This document shows, piece by piece, positions 9,701-17,420 of a stretch of DNA of 64,000 nucleotides (positions are counted from its first letter, which is position 1; each line of letters begins with the position of its first letter). The notes below the pieces were generated by a model. The model worked only from the letters and a program-made list of their open reading frames with translations. It did no database searches and was not told the origin of the DNA. The stretch comes from Desulforhopalus sp. (GTDB lineage Bacteria > Desulfobacterota > Desulfobulbia > Desulfobulbales > Desulfocapsaceae). The stretch lies in NCBI GenBank assembly GCA_030247675.1, contig JAOTRX010000011.1, positions 1-64,000 on the forward strand. Reading direction: 5' to 3'. The position numbers were made by a program, and so were the translations under genes.

Positions 9701-10119
9701 AGATCCAAAGGGCCTACACTGCCTTCGGTCAGTATGCTTGCCAGTTGCGGTGAGGTAAATCCCGGCAGCTTGCTGGAAAGGTTGGTCAACAAAGAGGACA
9801 GCAGCAGTACCGGGTCTGAGTCCTCCGGGCCAACTTGGTACCACAGTGAGATGTCGTCGGTGGTTGCTAGAAATTGCGAGGCAAGAGTCGTCTTCCCCTG
9901 ACCGGCCTGCGCCTCAATAATGATGGCCTTTTTCCGGTGGTTATCACTTGGGAATTTTGTCTTGAGGAGATTGGTTCTAAAAAGAGATTGGGAATGATCA
10001 ATATGGGGAGAGTAAAATTTGTTCGATGGCAGGCTGGAGGGTTCAATACTCTCATTATACCGCAAGGGCATAAATTTCGTTTGAGCAGACAAGTTGCTCA
10101 ACTCAGCTTTATGATTCAT
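6787..10119 (-). CDS. Large STAND-family regulator with C-terminal winged helix and BTAD domain
   Basis: A 1110-residue predicted cytoplasmic signal-sensing ATPase and DNA-binding protein. Its NTPase is MalT-like, with Walker A AQAGQGKTT (70-78), Walker B LVFDDLHLIE near 165, and the typical winged-helix and sensor segments after it. Residues about 390-850 are helical repeats like the TPR-type arrays of MalT. A winged-helix DNA-binding domain follows (about 870-960, RELLGLLITAKGQRIPQEK, KSLDTLLSRIRQQL), then a bacterial transcriptional activator (BTAD) helical domain to the end. This order, ATPase-TPR-wHTH-BTAD, is the inverse of SARP regulators. The ATG overlaps the trmJ stop (ATGA), implying translational coupling. 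Codons 4-21 coincide with a dispersed 55-bp repeat, so an ATG at 10069-10071 is an alternative start. The signal and targets are unknown. Confidence 0.85.
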   Translation of the reverse strand: MNHKAELSNLSAQTKFMPLRYNESIEPSSLPSNKFYSPHIDHSQSLFRTNLLKTKFPSDNHRKKAIIIEAQAGQGKTTLASQFLATTDDISLWYQVGPEDSDPVLLLSSLLTNLSSKLPGFTSPQLASILTEGSVGPLDLTRCANLLLHDLETYLKKDIYLVFDDLHLIEFGTLTISLLEHLLDTSPPKVHFILISRHPLEIKGKTIRNGANIVYLNTADLALDNQEIETLFHSVLKRDISRQEANEIHRITNGWIMGIILASHPISGRNKFWQKPSTAALSATPPTGHMLDYFQEEIFAQIPEVLHYAFLKLSFLHEIPGDLAAEISGIVGLPERLAKMASENFFIYKLDNRQKVFRLHHFFQEFLQQRARTHLPAAQIAEIYRSEARYYLSRDMTEKALTCYKNAGDFNAMNDILKEKGMNLIAKNRTITILSLLQTIPDDILCQYSWLTLYAGLLRVDFAPQTTLPYFDRVRSRFEESGEVTGELIALSQTVYYHFVISGRYTEGAQLLPRIEELLKNNQAALPVPIIIMTARNLAVGYCFFNGEMGRARHYIRMATDLATTHDIRNFIASTRFIQGYIELLSGNLAKYLREAEICFTLYNDPLVGESNRLTMRVMNLCYLSMVGDHQNFHIQQQVLQNSINHKVIDQTVAAPYLYVWGSSTLFSLGLPHQALDLLERGWGITSTAATDHMQSQLLQWQAFGLSITNHAEKAVQKIAESIRLRQNSAGLFYVGFNAIIAGAVYTKAKQYSEAIPLFEKGLAIAQTIPSTYLTICALFNRSYCALKEKGAEAAINDLEAGLALMKVNGYNHFWTWEPVMMTELLALAVERDLEKSFAQSLARTRLHMNFSDSGQPIPLLKFTLMDNFEVSISGKILFRSKDLTPIQRELLGLLITAKGQRIPQEKIVVELWPESGPVNARKSLDTLLSRIRQQLTPLLPSSIKDYFFLQKGILCLANYEIDALQFQETARIGISHSKNNEWLQAHSAFQTALALWKGGMPDDTFQSEQALDFSDHLTHLLVKIGSIWANSLARSERREEAITVLERILQLNYLEEGLTSLLYKLHCLNNNPLKAREILDRYKKALLKAEYTEDEIEGFLEEITKPAIA
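10056..10110 (+). repeat. 55-bp dispersed repeat, copy A
   Basis: It begins TATACCGCAAGGGCATAA and contains the interrupted palindrome TTGAGC...GCTCAA, ending TCAGCTTT. It matches copy C (17069-17123) at 47 of 55 positions with no gap. It lies within the first codons of the regulator gene. Confidence 0.8.
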
Positions 10120-10874
10120 GGTTCACCAAGGTCGTTGCTTGTTCTCTTTCTCTCGTACAGGAGGAGTTTTTTGCACACCGTCCTGACAATGTTTGCGTCC
10201 TTCGAGGTAAGGTGCATTCTACTGAAAAAACGTCGAATATTGGTCATCCAGTAGGAATGATTCACTTCACTGAGAAAGTCAATTGAATACAGCGATTCCT
10301 CAAGAAATGCATACATGCTCTCCAATTCGTGAGAGCTGGCAAGCTGTGGCGCAAATACCATATCTTTTTTTGCATGGACCACGCCATAATAAAATTCATA
10401 ACAATGAATTGCAACAGCTTGAGCGAGGTTAAGAGAGGAAAAATCAGCGGTAGGAATAGCTGAGGCGATCTGGCAAAATTTAAGGTCATCATTGGTCAGG
10501 CCGGTATCCTCGGGACCGAAGAGGATCGCCACCTTATTCCTGGTAAGAGCAGGAAGTATTGTGTCTACCAGTTCTCGTGGTGTCTTTTCAACGGTGCGCT
10601 GGCGGCCCCTTCGCGCCGTCGTGCCAACCACGATGGTGAAGTCGGCAAGGGCCTCGGCAAGATTACGATAGATTTCCAGGTTGTCAATCAGATGAGCCGC
10701 TTTATGGGTGGCCATTTTGGCCATGGCCTCGCGGTCAGGAATTTCGTCTCTGACGATTATCAGGCGATTGATGCCCATATTCCAGGCAACTCTAGCGGCG
10801 GCACCGATATTTTCAGGGATTTTAGGACGGACGAGAACGATGGCGATTTGATTCAGGAGCGATTGCTGGTCCAT
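10116..10874 (-). CDS. trmJ: TrmH-family tRNA 2'-O-methyltransferase (TrmJ type)
   Basis: Predicted SPOUT methyltransferase that 2'-O-methylates position 32 of tRNA using S-adenosylmethionine. The N-terminal half has IAIVLVRPKIPENIGAAARV and NMGINRLIIV. The SAM-binding trefoil knot is at VAILFGPEDTGLTNDDL followed by SSLNLAQAVAI. The C-terminal helical extension of about 80 residues is as in TrmJ. The longest frame starts with TTG at 10883. I use the ATG at 10872-10874 (252 residues), although neither has a strong ribosome-binding site. It overlaps the downstream regulator by four bases and probably shares its transcript. About 145 bases separate it from rnr upstream. Confidence 0.88.
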   Translation of the reverse strand: MDQQSLLNQIAIVLVRPKIPENIGAAARVAWNMGINRLIIVRDEIPDREAMAKMATHKAAHLIDNLEIYRNLAEALADFTIVVGTTARRGRQRTVEKTPRELVDTILPALTRNKVAILFGPEDTGLTNDDLKFCQIASAIPTADFSSLNLAQAVAIHCYEFYYGVVHAKKDMVFAPQLASSHELESMYAFLEESLYSIDFLSEVNHSYWMTNIRRFFSRMHLTSKDANIVRTVCKKLLLYERKRTSNDLGEP

Positions 10875-11020
10875 GGGGGTCAAAGATGGGCTTTGAGTGG
10901 TGGTGAATTGGATGGTTCGAAGAGGGAATCCAGCCTAGCTTTTCGTGCCAGCTGGCCACCTTTCCGAGTGGCTGAAGGGTGGCAAGTCCGGTCTACATGT
11001 ATGTCAAGCCTTTGCCCAAG

Positions 11021-13297
11021 TCAAGGAAAAGCAGGAGGCTTGGGTTTTATCCTGGCCTCCCAACTGTCTTTTTTCCTTGCTGAATCGCTTGCCAGGATAA
11101 AATTTAGCCTTCTTCGGTAGAAGTCGACATCTTCCAGCGTAACGCGCAGGGGATCGCCGATCCGGTAGGTTTTTGCGGTGATTTCACCGAAAAGGCGATG
11201 GTTTTTGCTGTCCAAAAGATAATAATCGTCGGTGAGGCGGTCCACGCCTATGGATCCGCTGATGCAGTGGCTGGGGATCTCAATAAAAAGAGCAGAATCA
11301 TTGACTCCGGAAATGATGGCGTCAAATGAATCGCCAATATGTTTTTGCATAAAGTTGATTTTCAGTCTTTCCTGGATATCCCGTTCGGCGGTAATTGCGA
11401 CCCTTTCCCTGGTTGAAAGAAAGTCTCCTGCATCTTTGAGAGATGCAGAAGGATGAATCGGCTGTTTTTTCTCTTGAGACCGTGATATCAGGCGAAGCAG
11501 GGTGCGATGGACGATGAGATCCGGATAGCGCCTGATCGGGGAGGTGAAGTGTGTATAGTCGGAGGAAGCAAGACCGAAATGGCCGACATTCTCGGCCGAG
11601 TACTGCGCCTGTTTCATACTGCGCAACAGCAGGTTATTGATAATATATTCGTATCGCGATTCGTTGCAGATTGCGAGTACCTTGGCAAACCATGCTGGGT
11701 TGATCTCCATCGGCGGCAATTGCAGTCCGAGGGTTTTCGCGAAGGTGAAAAAAGCCTCCATTTTTAAGGGGTCAGGCGGTTCATGCACACGGTAAATGGC
11801 CGGGACCTTTCTGGCTGTCGCCAGCTCGGCTACGGCTTCGTTGGCCGCGAGCATGAATTCTTCGATGAGCTGGTGGGCGAAATTCCTTTCCGCCCGGTAG
11901 ATTGCCGTCACCTCACCGGTATCGTTTACAGTGAACTCCGCCTCCGGCAAATTAAAATCGATAGAGCCACGTTGTCTTCTTCTGGCCTGCAGGGCTGTTG
12001 CCAGTTCCTGCGCCCACCTGAGCTGGGTGAGAAAAGGTTTGTATTGCTTGCGGACTGCTGGGTCCTTGTCGATGAGGATTTCTTTCACCGTTGTATAGGT
12101 GAAACGTTGGTTGCTGCAGATTACCGACCGGGTAAAGCGCTTGTTCTGCAGTGTTCCGGATTTGTCAAAATCGAGAATTGCCGAAACAGTCAGCCGGTCT
12201 TGGCCGGGAACCAGGCTGCAGAGGTCGTTGGACAGCCTTTCCGGCAGCATGGGAAGCACCCTGCCTGGGAAATAAATGGATGTTCCCCTGGCGTAGGCCT
12301 CCTTGTCGATGGCCGAGCCCGGAGGAACATAATGGCTGACATCGGCTATGGAAACGTAGAGGCGAAACCCTCGGCGGGTCTTCATGACACAGATGGCATC
12401 ATCGAAATCCTTAGCGGTTTCGCCGTCAATGGTCACGTGCGGGGTTTGTCGGAGGTCTTCTCTGCCTTCCTCAAGTTCTATAATGCCGGCGAGGCTCTCG
12501 GCCTCTTGCAGTGCCTCGGTACTGAACTCATGGGGGAGGTCGAATTTCTGGATGACCAGCTGCATCTGCGTATCGACTGTATCGGCACTGCCAAGGACAT
12601 TCAAGATCTTGCCGGTAAGCACTCGGGTCTGCCGCGCTTCCCTTGTATACTGGACGATGACCGCATCGCCATCCTGCAGGGTGTAGCCATTATCGTCGGC
12701 GATTTTAATAGTAAATGGAAATCTGGAATCATCGGGAAAGACGCTGGCACCGCCGCGAGTTTCCCGGTAGATGCCGGCAATTTTGTCTGGCCCACGGGCG
12801 AGTATCCGCAGGACGACGGCCTCCGGCCGGTCATCCTTGCGTACCCGCAGTACCCGTATCAAAACCCGATCGCCGTGCTGAGCGCTGCCCATGGCGGCAG
12901 CAGAGACAAAGGGGTCGCGAAGAAAAGCCGCCTCCTTGCCGTGTTGCTGAACGGGTCCGACAAAACCGAATCCGTTGGGGTGTTGCACCAGTGGCCCTTC
13001 GTATAGCGGTGCATTGCGAGCAAGCGCATATTGCCGCTTGCCGTTTTTGGTGATGAGGCCTTCGTGCAGCAGGGAGTCGATTGTCTTTGCGAGGTCTTTT
13101 GCCGTGCCTGTCTCCTTGACGAGGTGATCTTCAATGGTTGCAAGCGGCACTGATTCTCCAGAAGTATAAAGGAAACCGAGAATGAGGTTGGCGTTTCTAC
13201 TGAAATCTTGCCGGTTTTCTTTGCCCGGACGACGCTCTTTGGCCCTGTTGCCCTGCGGCTTGCGGGATTTTTCAGGAGGATTTCTTTTTTTTGGCAT
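11021..13297 (-). CDS. rnr: Ribonuclease R (RNase II/R family 3'-5' exoribonuclease)
   Basis: Processive, hydrolytic 3'-5' exoribonuclease that degrades structured RNA. The 758 residues begin with a very basic segment (MPKKRNPPEKSRKPQGNR), followed by a helix-turn-helix RNase R N-terminal domain (about 30-100). Next come cold-shock/OB domains with NGFGFV, and the RNB catalytic domain with HVTIDGETAKDFDDAI, whose Asp residues bind metal. FTSPIRRYPDL comes later. The S1 RNA-binding domain is C-terminal (about 650-740). Length and the N-terminal HTH favour RNase R over RNase II. The ATG has only a weak purine-rich leader. It probably shares a transcript with trmJ. Confidence 0.95.
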   Translation of the reverse strand: MPKKRNPPEKSRKPQGNRAKERRPGKENRQDFSRNANLILGFLYTSGESVPLATIEDHLVKETGTAKDLAKTIDSLLHEGLITKNGKRQYALARNAPLYEGPLVQHPNGFGFVGPVQQHGKEAAFLRDPFVSAAAMGSAQHGDRVLIRVLRVRKDDRPEAVVLRILARGPDKIAGIYRETRGGASVFPDDSRFPFTIKIADDNGYTLQDGDAVIVQYTREARQTRVLTGKILNVLGSADTVDTQMQLVIQKFDLPHEFSTEALQEAESLAGIIELEEGREDLRQTPHVTIDGETAKDFDDAICVMKTRRGFRLYVSIADVSHYVPPGSAIDKEAYARGTSIYFPGRVLPMLPERLSNDLCSLVPGQDRLTVSAILDFDKSGTLQNKRFTRSVICSNQRFTYTTVKEILIDKDPAVRKQYKPFLTQLRWAQELATALQARRRQRGSIDFNLPEAEFTVNDTGEVTAIYRAERNFAHQLIEEFMLAANEAVAELATARKVPAIYRVHEPPDPLKMEAFFTFAKTLGLQLPPMEINPAWFAKVLAICNESRYEYIINNLLLRSMKQAQYSAENVGHFGLASSDYTHFTSPIRRYPDLIVHRTLLRLISRSQEKKQPIHPSASLKDAGDFLSTRERVAITAERDIQERLKINFMQKHIGDSFDAIISGVNDSALFIEIPSHCISGSIGVDRLTDDYYLLDSKNHRLFGEITAKTYRIGDPLRVTLEDVDFYRRRLNFILASDSARKKDSWEARIKPKPPAFP

Positions 13298-13467
13298 GGT
13301 GTCTTTTTTCTTTTGTCCGGCGAATGAATTTTGTTAAGCTGCGGTCAATTGTCTTGATCCCTTGTATTTCCTTGTCGAGTGCCCCGTTTAGTAGTAGAGC
13401 AGTAGTGATTGCTGGCAAGTCTTTGCAGCCTGGCAAACGGGGAGGGCGTTCTCATGAAATTCCTTCT

Positions 13468-13522
13468 TGAATCGCAAGGGTATACGTTTTGTTTGAGCAT
13501 ACAAGCTACTCGATTCAGTTCC
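13468..13522 (+). repeat. 55-bp dispersed repeat, copy B (diverged)
   Basis: It shares CGCAAGGG, then GTTTGAGCA-ACAAG and a diverged right arm with copies A and C, in the same orientation and without gaps. The palindrome is imperfect here. It sits in the 328-base divergent gap between rnr (start 13297) and the RelA/SpoT homologue. Nothing else was recognised in that gap. Confidence 0.6.
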
Positions 13523-13625
13523 AAAAACAGAGAAAGATTTTCTGAAGTATTAAGCGTTCACATTCTAAGTATCTTATTAACTATGTCTATAGGTGTTGGC
13601 TGTTGTTCGAACAGATTGGGGGGGC

Positions 13626-15731
13626 ATGCGCCGTATTCCGTTTGACCTTGAGATCTACCGTGACCAAATGCGGGCGCTTATCGCCGATAAGCCGGGCGAA
13701 GAAATATTCTGGCAGGCACTCAGCTTTGCGGCAGAGGCACACGGCGACCAGTGGCGTAGATCCGGCGATGCCTACATTCTCCATCCTTGTTCCGTGGCCA
13801 AGATCCTCGCCGAGGAGATGGATATTACCAATCCGGAGATCCTCGCCGCAGCACTCCTCCATGACACGGTGGAGGATGTGCCGGAGGTAACCGAAGAGGT
13901 CGTTGGGCAAAAGTTTGGCAGCTATGTCCAGGCCATAGTCGAGGGATGCACGAAGGTTACCCATGTCTCCGGCGATAGGCAGGCCGACAGTCAAAATACC
14001 CACCGGAAGATTTTCACCGGTGCTTCCCTGCGTCCGGAGGTAATGCTGGTCAAGCTTGCGGACCGCTTGCATAACCTTCGAACCCTCCGGGCGATGCCGA
14101 AGGACAAACGTCAGCGTATCGCTGACGAGACAATCGGGGTATACGCGCCATTGGCGACCGTTTTCGGTCTTTTCAATATGAAGAGGGAGATGTACAACCT
14201 AGCTTTGCTGTATAAGTATCCCAAGCAGGGTGCAAAAATTAATAATCAAATTCGCCAGTTGGCAGAGTCTCCCGTTGGACCGGCGATAATTGAGGCAATT
14301 AAAAAAAACGCCGAGATCAGCAACCTCGAATGCCGCATCACCATGCGAACCAAAAACCTGTGGGCGTATTATGATGTTGCTAGCCGGATACTGGTGCAGC
14401 GCATCGATACCCCCATGGAATTTCTTGTCGGGGTTAATGATGTACAGGACTGCTACCGGGCGCTGGGTATTATCAACCAGACCTTTAAACCGATTCCCCG
14501 CACCCTCCGGGATTTCATCGCCAATCCGAAGCCTACCGGCTATCAGGGACTGCATGCCCGGGCGATAATTCAGGGACAGAAATATCTCTTTAAGATCAGA
14601 ACAGATGAGATGGCCCGGAAGGCACAGAGAGGGATTTTTCGGAACTGGAGCTCAAAGTCCGGAAAACAGGGCCGTTTTATTCGCGAAATACAAGAGATGT
14701 TTGACGTTCTTGGTTCTGAGGATTCGGTGTCGTACCGGGATGTCATTGCGGCAAGTGGCATTAAGGAGATTTATACCTATACTCCACAGGGCGATTTGAT
14801 CTGTCTGCCGGTGAATTCCACCATTCTCGATTTTGCCTTTCAGGTTCACACCGAAATTGGCCAAACATGTCTTGCGGCAATGATTCGCAATAAAAAGGTC
14901 GGCCCGGACCATGTCCTGAAAGACGGCGATATGGTGCGCATCATCAGGGCTGACCAGCCTATCCGCTTTGATCAGCAGATGCTGACTTTGTGCAAGACCC
15001 CCAGGGCGAGGGGTGAGTTGGCCAGAAGTTTTAAGATCCGCCGCCACAAGGTGACTCGGGAGGTGGGTTTTTCCATGCTTCGCCAGGAAATGCTCCGCTA
15101 CGGAATTCCATTCGATGTCTTGTCCGGCAAGGATGTGCCCCTGCTTCTGGAAAACTATTCTCTGAATAACCTCGATGAACTCTACATACGGATCGGTGAG
15201 GGGCGGACTCAGCTGCAAAAGGTAATCGAGGACATTAAGAATATCCTCTATGGCGGGGTTTCACCTCTGGTCACCCCAACCGGCGCCTTTAATAAAATTG
15301 AGCTGACCACCCTTGATCCGGTTTCAGTGAAGCTTTCGTCCTGCTGTAAACCCAATCCCACCGCCAAGGACAACTGTGCATTGCTGACGCCCAAAGGCCT
15401 TTCCGTGCACCACAAGAACTGCGAACGATTTCGTGAGCTCAATTTTCAGCGCGAGGACGCGGTGAATATCACCTGGAAAATCAGGGACACCCGCGTACGC
15501 AAGCTGCAACTGCTGAATATTCTTCAGGCCAGCAGGAAAGATATCATGAATGCTGTCGGTTCTGCCCCTGAGGAGATGGAGATGCACCGTTTAGAAATCC
15601 ATTCCAGCTCTTCATCTCCCGACCCCGCCTGGCAGCTTTCCTTTGCCGTTCCAAACCTGTACGCACTCCAGAAGGTACTGCGGCATTTCGATAAATCAAA
15701 TATCCCTTACGATTTTTACCTCGAGTGTTGA
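13626..15731 (+). CDS. RelA/SpoT homologue with intact hydrolase and degraded synthetase motifs
   Basis: Long RSH protein of 701 residues. The ATG at 13626 follows a G-rich ribosome-binding stretch and is preferred to the GTG at 13593. The N-terminal HD domain keeps the (p)ppGpp hydrolase residues: YILHP (His53), LLHDTVEDV (His79, Asp80) and LVKLADRLHNLRTL (Asp146). In the synthetase region the fold is recognisable (DCYRALG, NPKPTGYQGLH, KIRTDEM), but key positions differ. The R-x-K-x3-S-x3-K motif reads RTKNLWAYYDV, the D-x-x-x-x-R strand has lost both residues, and the acidic residue of the E-V-Q-I-R-T motif is Leu (LFKIRT). TGS (IYTYTPQGDLICLP) and C-terminal zinc-finger and ACT-like regions follow. 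I infer a ppGpp hydrolase with a silent synthetase, a SpoT-like role; the alignment was by eye. Confidence 0.88.
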   Translation: MRRIPFDLEIYRDQMRALIADKPGEEIFWQALSFAAEAHGDQWRRSGDAYILHPCSVAKILAEEMDITNPEILAAALLHDTVEDVPEVTEEVVGQKFGSYVQAIVEGCTKVTHVSGDRQADSQNTHRKIFTGASLRPEVMLVKLADRLHNLRTLRAMPKDKRQRIADETIGVYAPLATVFGLFNMKREMYNLALLYKYPKQGAKINNQIRQLAESPVGPAIIEAIKKNAEISNLECRITMRTKNLWAYYDVASRILVQRIDTPMEFLVGVNDVQDCYRALGIINQTFKPIPRTLRDFIANPKPTGYQGLHARAIIQGQKYLFKIRTDEMARKAQRGIFRNWSSKSGKQGRFIREIQEMFDVLGSEDSVSYRDVIAASGIKEIYTYTPQGDLICLPVNSTILDFAFQVHTEIGQTCLAAMIRNKKVGPDHVLKDGDMVRIIRADQPIRFDQQMLTLCKTPRARGELARSFKIRRHKVTREVGFSMLRQEMLRYGIPFDVLSGKDVPLLLENYSLNNLDELYIRIGEGRTQLQKVIEDIKNILYGGVSPLVTPTGAFNKIELTTLDPVSVKLSSCCKPNPTAKDNCALLTPKGLSVHHKNCERFRELNFQREDAVNITWKIRDTRVRKLQLLNILQASRKDIMNAVGSAPEEMEMHRLEIHSSSSSPDPAWQLSFAVPNLYALQKVLRHFDKSNIPYDFYLEC

Positions 15732-15759
15732 GGCAAGGTGCAGCAACCGGGCTGGATCT

Positions 15760-16332
15760 TTATTGTTCGCTGGGCTCCTTATCGGTTGCCGTGGTATTTT
15801 TCTTGCTATAGTTGGCGAGAACCTTGCCAAGCATGGCCGGCAAGTCGTCCGGCAATCTGGAGCTCCGATAGAGTTGGGTGAGGGTTTTTTCCAGGGTCAG
15901 CCGTTCGCCAAGGAAAACATGTCGCAATATCAGCGATATGAGCCTGGTGATTGTAGTGAGGTTGGAAATCCGCGATTGCAGATGCTGGTCGCGGTCGAAG
16001 GCCGTTGAGGCGAATATCTCCACAGGGTTACCATCGAGTTCGCTGACTGACACATACCAGGTGTTTCGTTCTCTGTCGGTTGTGCGGTACCGTACGGCGT
16101 CGAGAACATCGGGGAGTTCCTGTTCGACCTGCTTCGGAGTGCAACCGGGGAATCCGGCGATCTGGGCGAGTTTTCTCGCACAGGCAGGATTGTCCTGGAG
16201 AATGCCAATTATCTTCAGGCAAGTAGCACACAGGTTGTCATTTGCACCGTGGGCGGTGAGCTGCTGTTCTGCCCCGCAGGCAGTACAAGTATCATGTGGC
16301 GATTTGGCGGATGTCTTTTTTCCAGTTTTCAT
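15760..16332 (-). CDS. Stand-alone zinc-ribbon and TSCPD-domain protein (NrdJ C-terminus-like)
   Basis: The 190 residues start with a basic tail and a CTAC...CATC zinc ribbon (residues 16-38). The C-terminal half resembles the TSCPD domain found at the end of class II (B12-dependent) ribonucleotide reductases: YVSVSELDGNPVEIFAS, LTTITRLISLILRH, and RLPDDLPAMLGKVLANY. No reductase catalytic barrel is present here. Its function alone is not known; it could be a regulatory or orphan relative. Its first 41 bases overlap the end of aat, implying coupled translation. Confidence 0.7.
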   Translation of the reverse strand: MKTGKKTSAKSPHDTCTACGAEQQLTAHGANDNLCATCLKIIGILQDNPACARKLAQIAGFPGCTPKQVEQELPDVLDAVRYRTTDRERNTWYVSVSELDGNPVEIFASTAFDRDQHLQSRISNLTTITRLISLILRHVFLGERLTLEKTLTQLYRSSRLPDDLPAMLGKVLANYSKKNTTATDKEPSEQ

Positions 16333-16993
16333 TGGGTGTGATGTCGTTGATGTATTCTTTCAGGTAGCCTTGAAAATCCCGGCCGCTTATTTCTCTTGCC
16401 CCAAAACGTAATAAATGATCGGTGGTCATCTGGCAATCAACCATTTGGAAATTATTGTTTTTAAGGTGTTCAATAAGGCCGACCAAGGCAAACTGCGAGC
16501 CGCATTTTATCCTCGAAAACATTGATTCTCCAAAGAAAACCCGGTCAAGGGCGATGCCGTACAGGCCTCCGACCAATCGATCTCCTTGCCAGCACTCAAT
16601 TGAATGGGCAATGCCCAGTGAATGGAGTTTGATATAGGCAGCCTGCATTTTTTGGGTTATCCACGTCCGGTCACCGGTTTCGGTTCGGACCGTGGCGCAT
16701 TCCTCGATTACTTTGGCAAAGGCGCAATCACGAGAAATGGTGATGTGGAAATTCCGGGCATACCGTGGCAATCGTTTGGGAATTTTGAACTCACCAGGAA
16801 AAAGCACAAGCCGGGGCCGGGGACACCACCAAAGCAAGGGATCCCCCTCGGAATACCAGGGGAAGATGCCTTGGCGGTATGCAGTTATCAGCCTCTGCGG
16901 GCTCAGGTCGCCGCCGATTGCCAGCAGGCCGTTTTCCTCCGCGAGTTCAGGGTTGGGAAATCCGATGTACGTGGTAAGTTGAAAGACCGGCAT
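16292..16993 (-). CDS. aat: Leucyl/phenylalanyl-tRNA-protein transferase
   Basis: Transfers Leu or Phe from aminoacyl-tRNA to the N-terminus of proteins beginning with Arg or Lys, marking them for ClpAP (N-end rule). Family motifs are plain: FPNPELAEENGLLAIGGDLS, RQGIFPWYSEGDPLLWWCPR, THITISRDCAFAKVI-like region, RTWITQKMQAAY, LVGGLYGIALDRVFFGESMF and DCQMTTDHLLRFGA. The longest frame uses TTG at 17008. The ATG at 16991-16993 (233 residues) matches the usual family N-terminus, so I use it. Neither has an evident Shine-Dalgarno sequence. Confidence 0.94.
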   Translation of the reverse strand: MPVFQLTTYIGFPNPELAEENGLLAIGGDLSPQRLITAYRQGIFPWYSEGDPLLWWCPRPRLVLFPGEFKIPKRLPRYARNFHITISRDCAFAKVIEECATVRTETGDRTWITQKMQAAYIKLHSLGIAHSIECWQGDRLVGGLYGIALDRVFFGESMFSRIKCGSQFALVGLIEHLKNNNFQMVDCQMTTDHLLRFGAREISGRDFQGYLKEYINDITPNENWKKDIRQIAT

Positions 16994-17068
16994 GGGTGTA
17001 GAGGTCAAGTTCAGAAACAGAATAGTTGGGTCCGAAAGCCATATCCATTGAGTACTCTACCACTATTT

Positions 17069-17123
17069 TATACCGCAAGGGCATAAGTTTTGTTCGAGCT
17101 GACAAACAGCTCAAGTCAGCTTT
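17069..17123 (+). repeat. 55-bp dispersed repeat, copy C
   Basis: Begins TATACCGCAAGGGCATAA, contains GAGCTGACAAACAGCTC and ends TCAGCTTT. It lies in the 427-base divergent gap between aat and the AAA/SPOR gene. The rest of that gap shows no gene I can support. Confidence 0.8.
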
Positions 17124-17420
17124 CATATCTGATATATGTTGTTTGTTGGGGCTATACGGAAAAAAGGGAGCGTACGATGTTAATCCTCCTGGATTGTTCT
17201 TCAGCGGCCATGCACGGCATTCCGGGTTTTAGAAACTGGTCAAATCCTTTGAATCTGCCGCCAATAGGGGAGGTTTGGTAATACTGTTTTTTTTCTGTGG
17301 CGAGTAGAGTATTATCATTTGCGAAATTGTTGGAGAAATTGGTCTCATTGAGGAGATATTTGGACTTGGGCGAGACGTCAAGGCCGGGAGAATTCTTTTT
17401 AGATATTGCGCATTATCATC

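Noticed and set aside
11783..13006. A 407-codon plus-strand frame
   Set aside because: It lies entirely antisense to rnr, has no ribosome-binding site and no recognisable domain; it is a shadow of a biased coding region.
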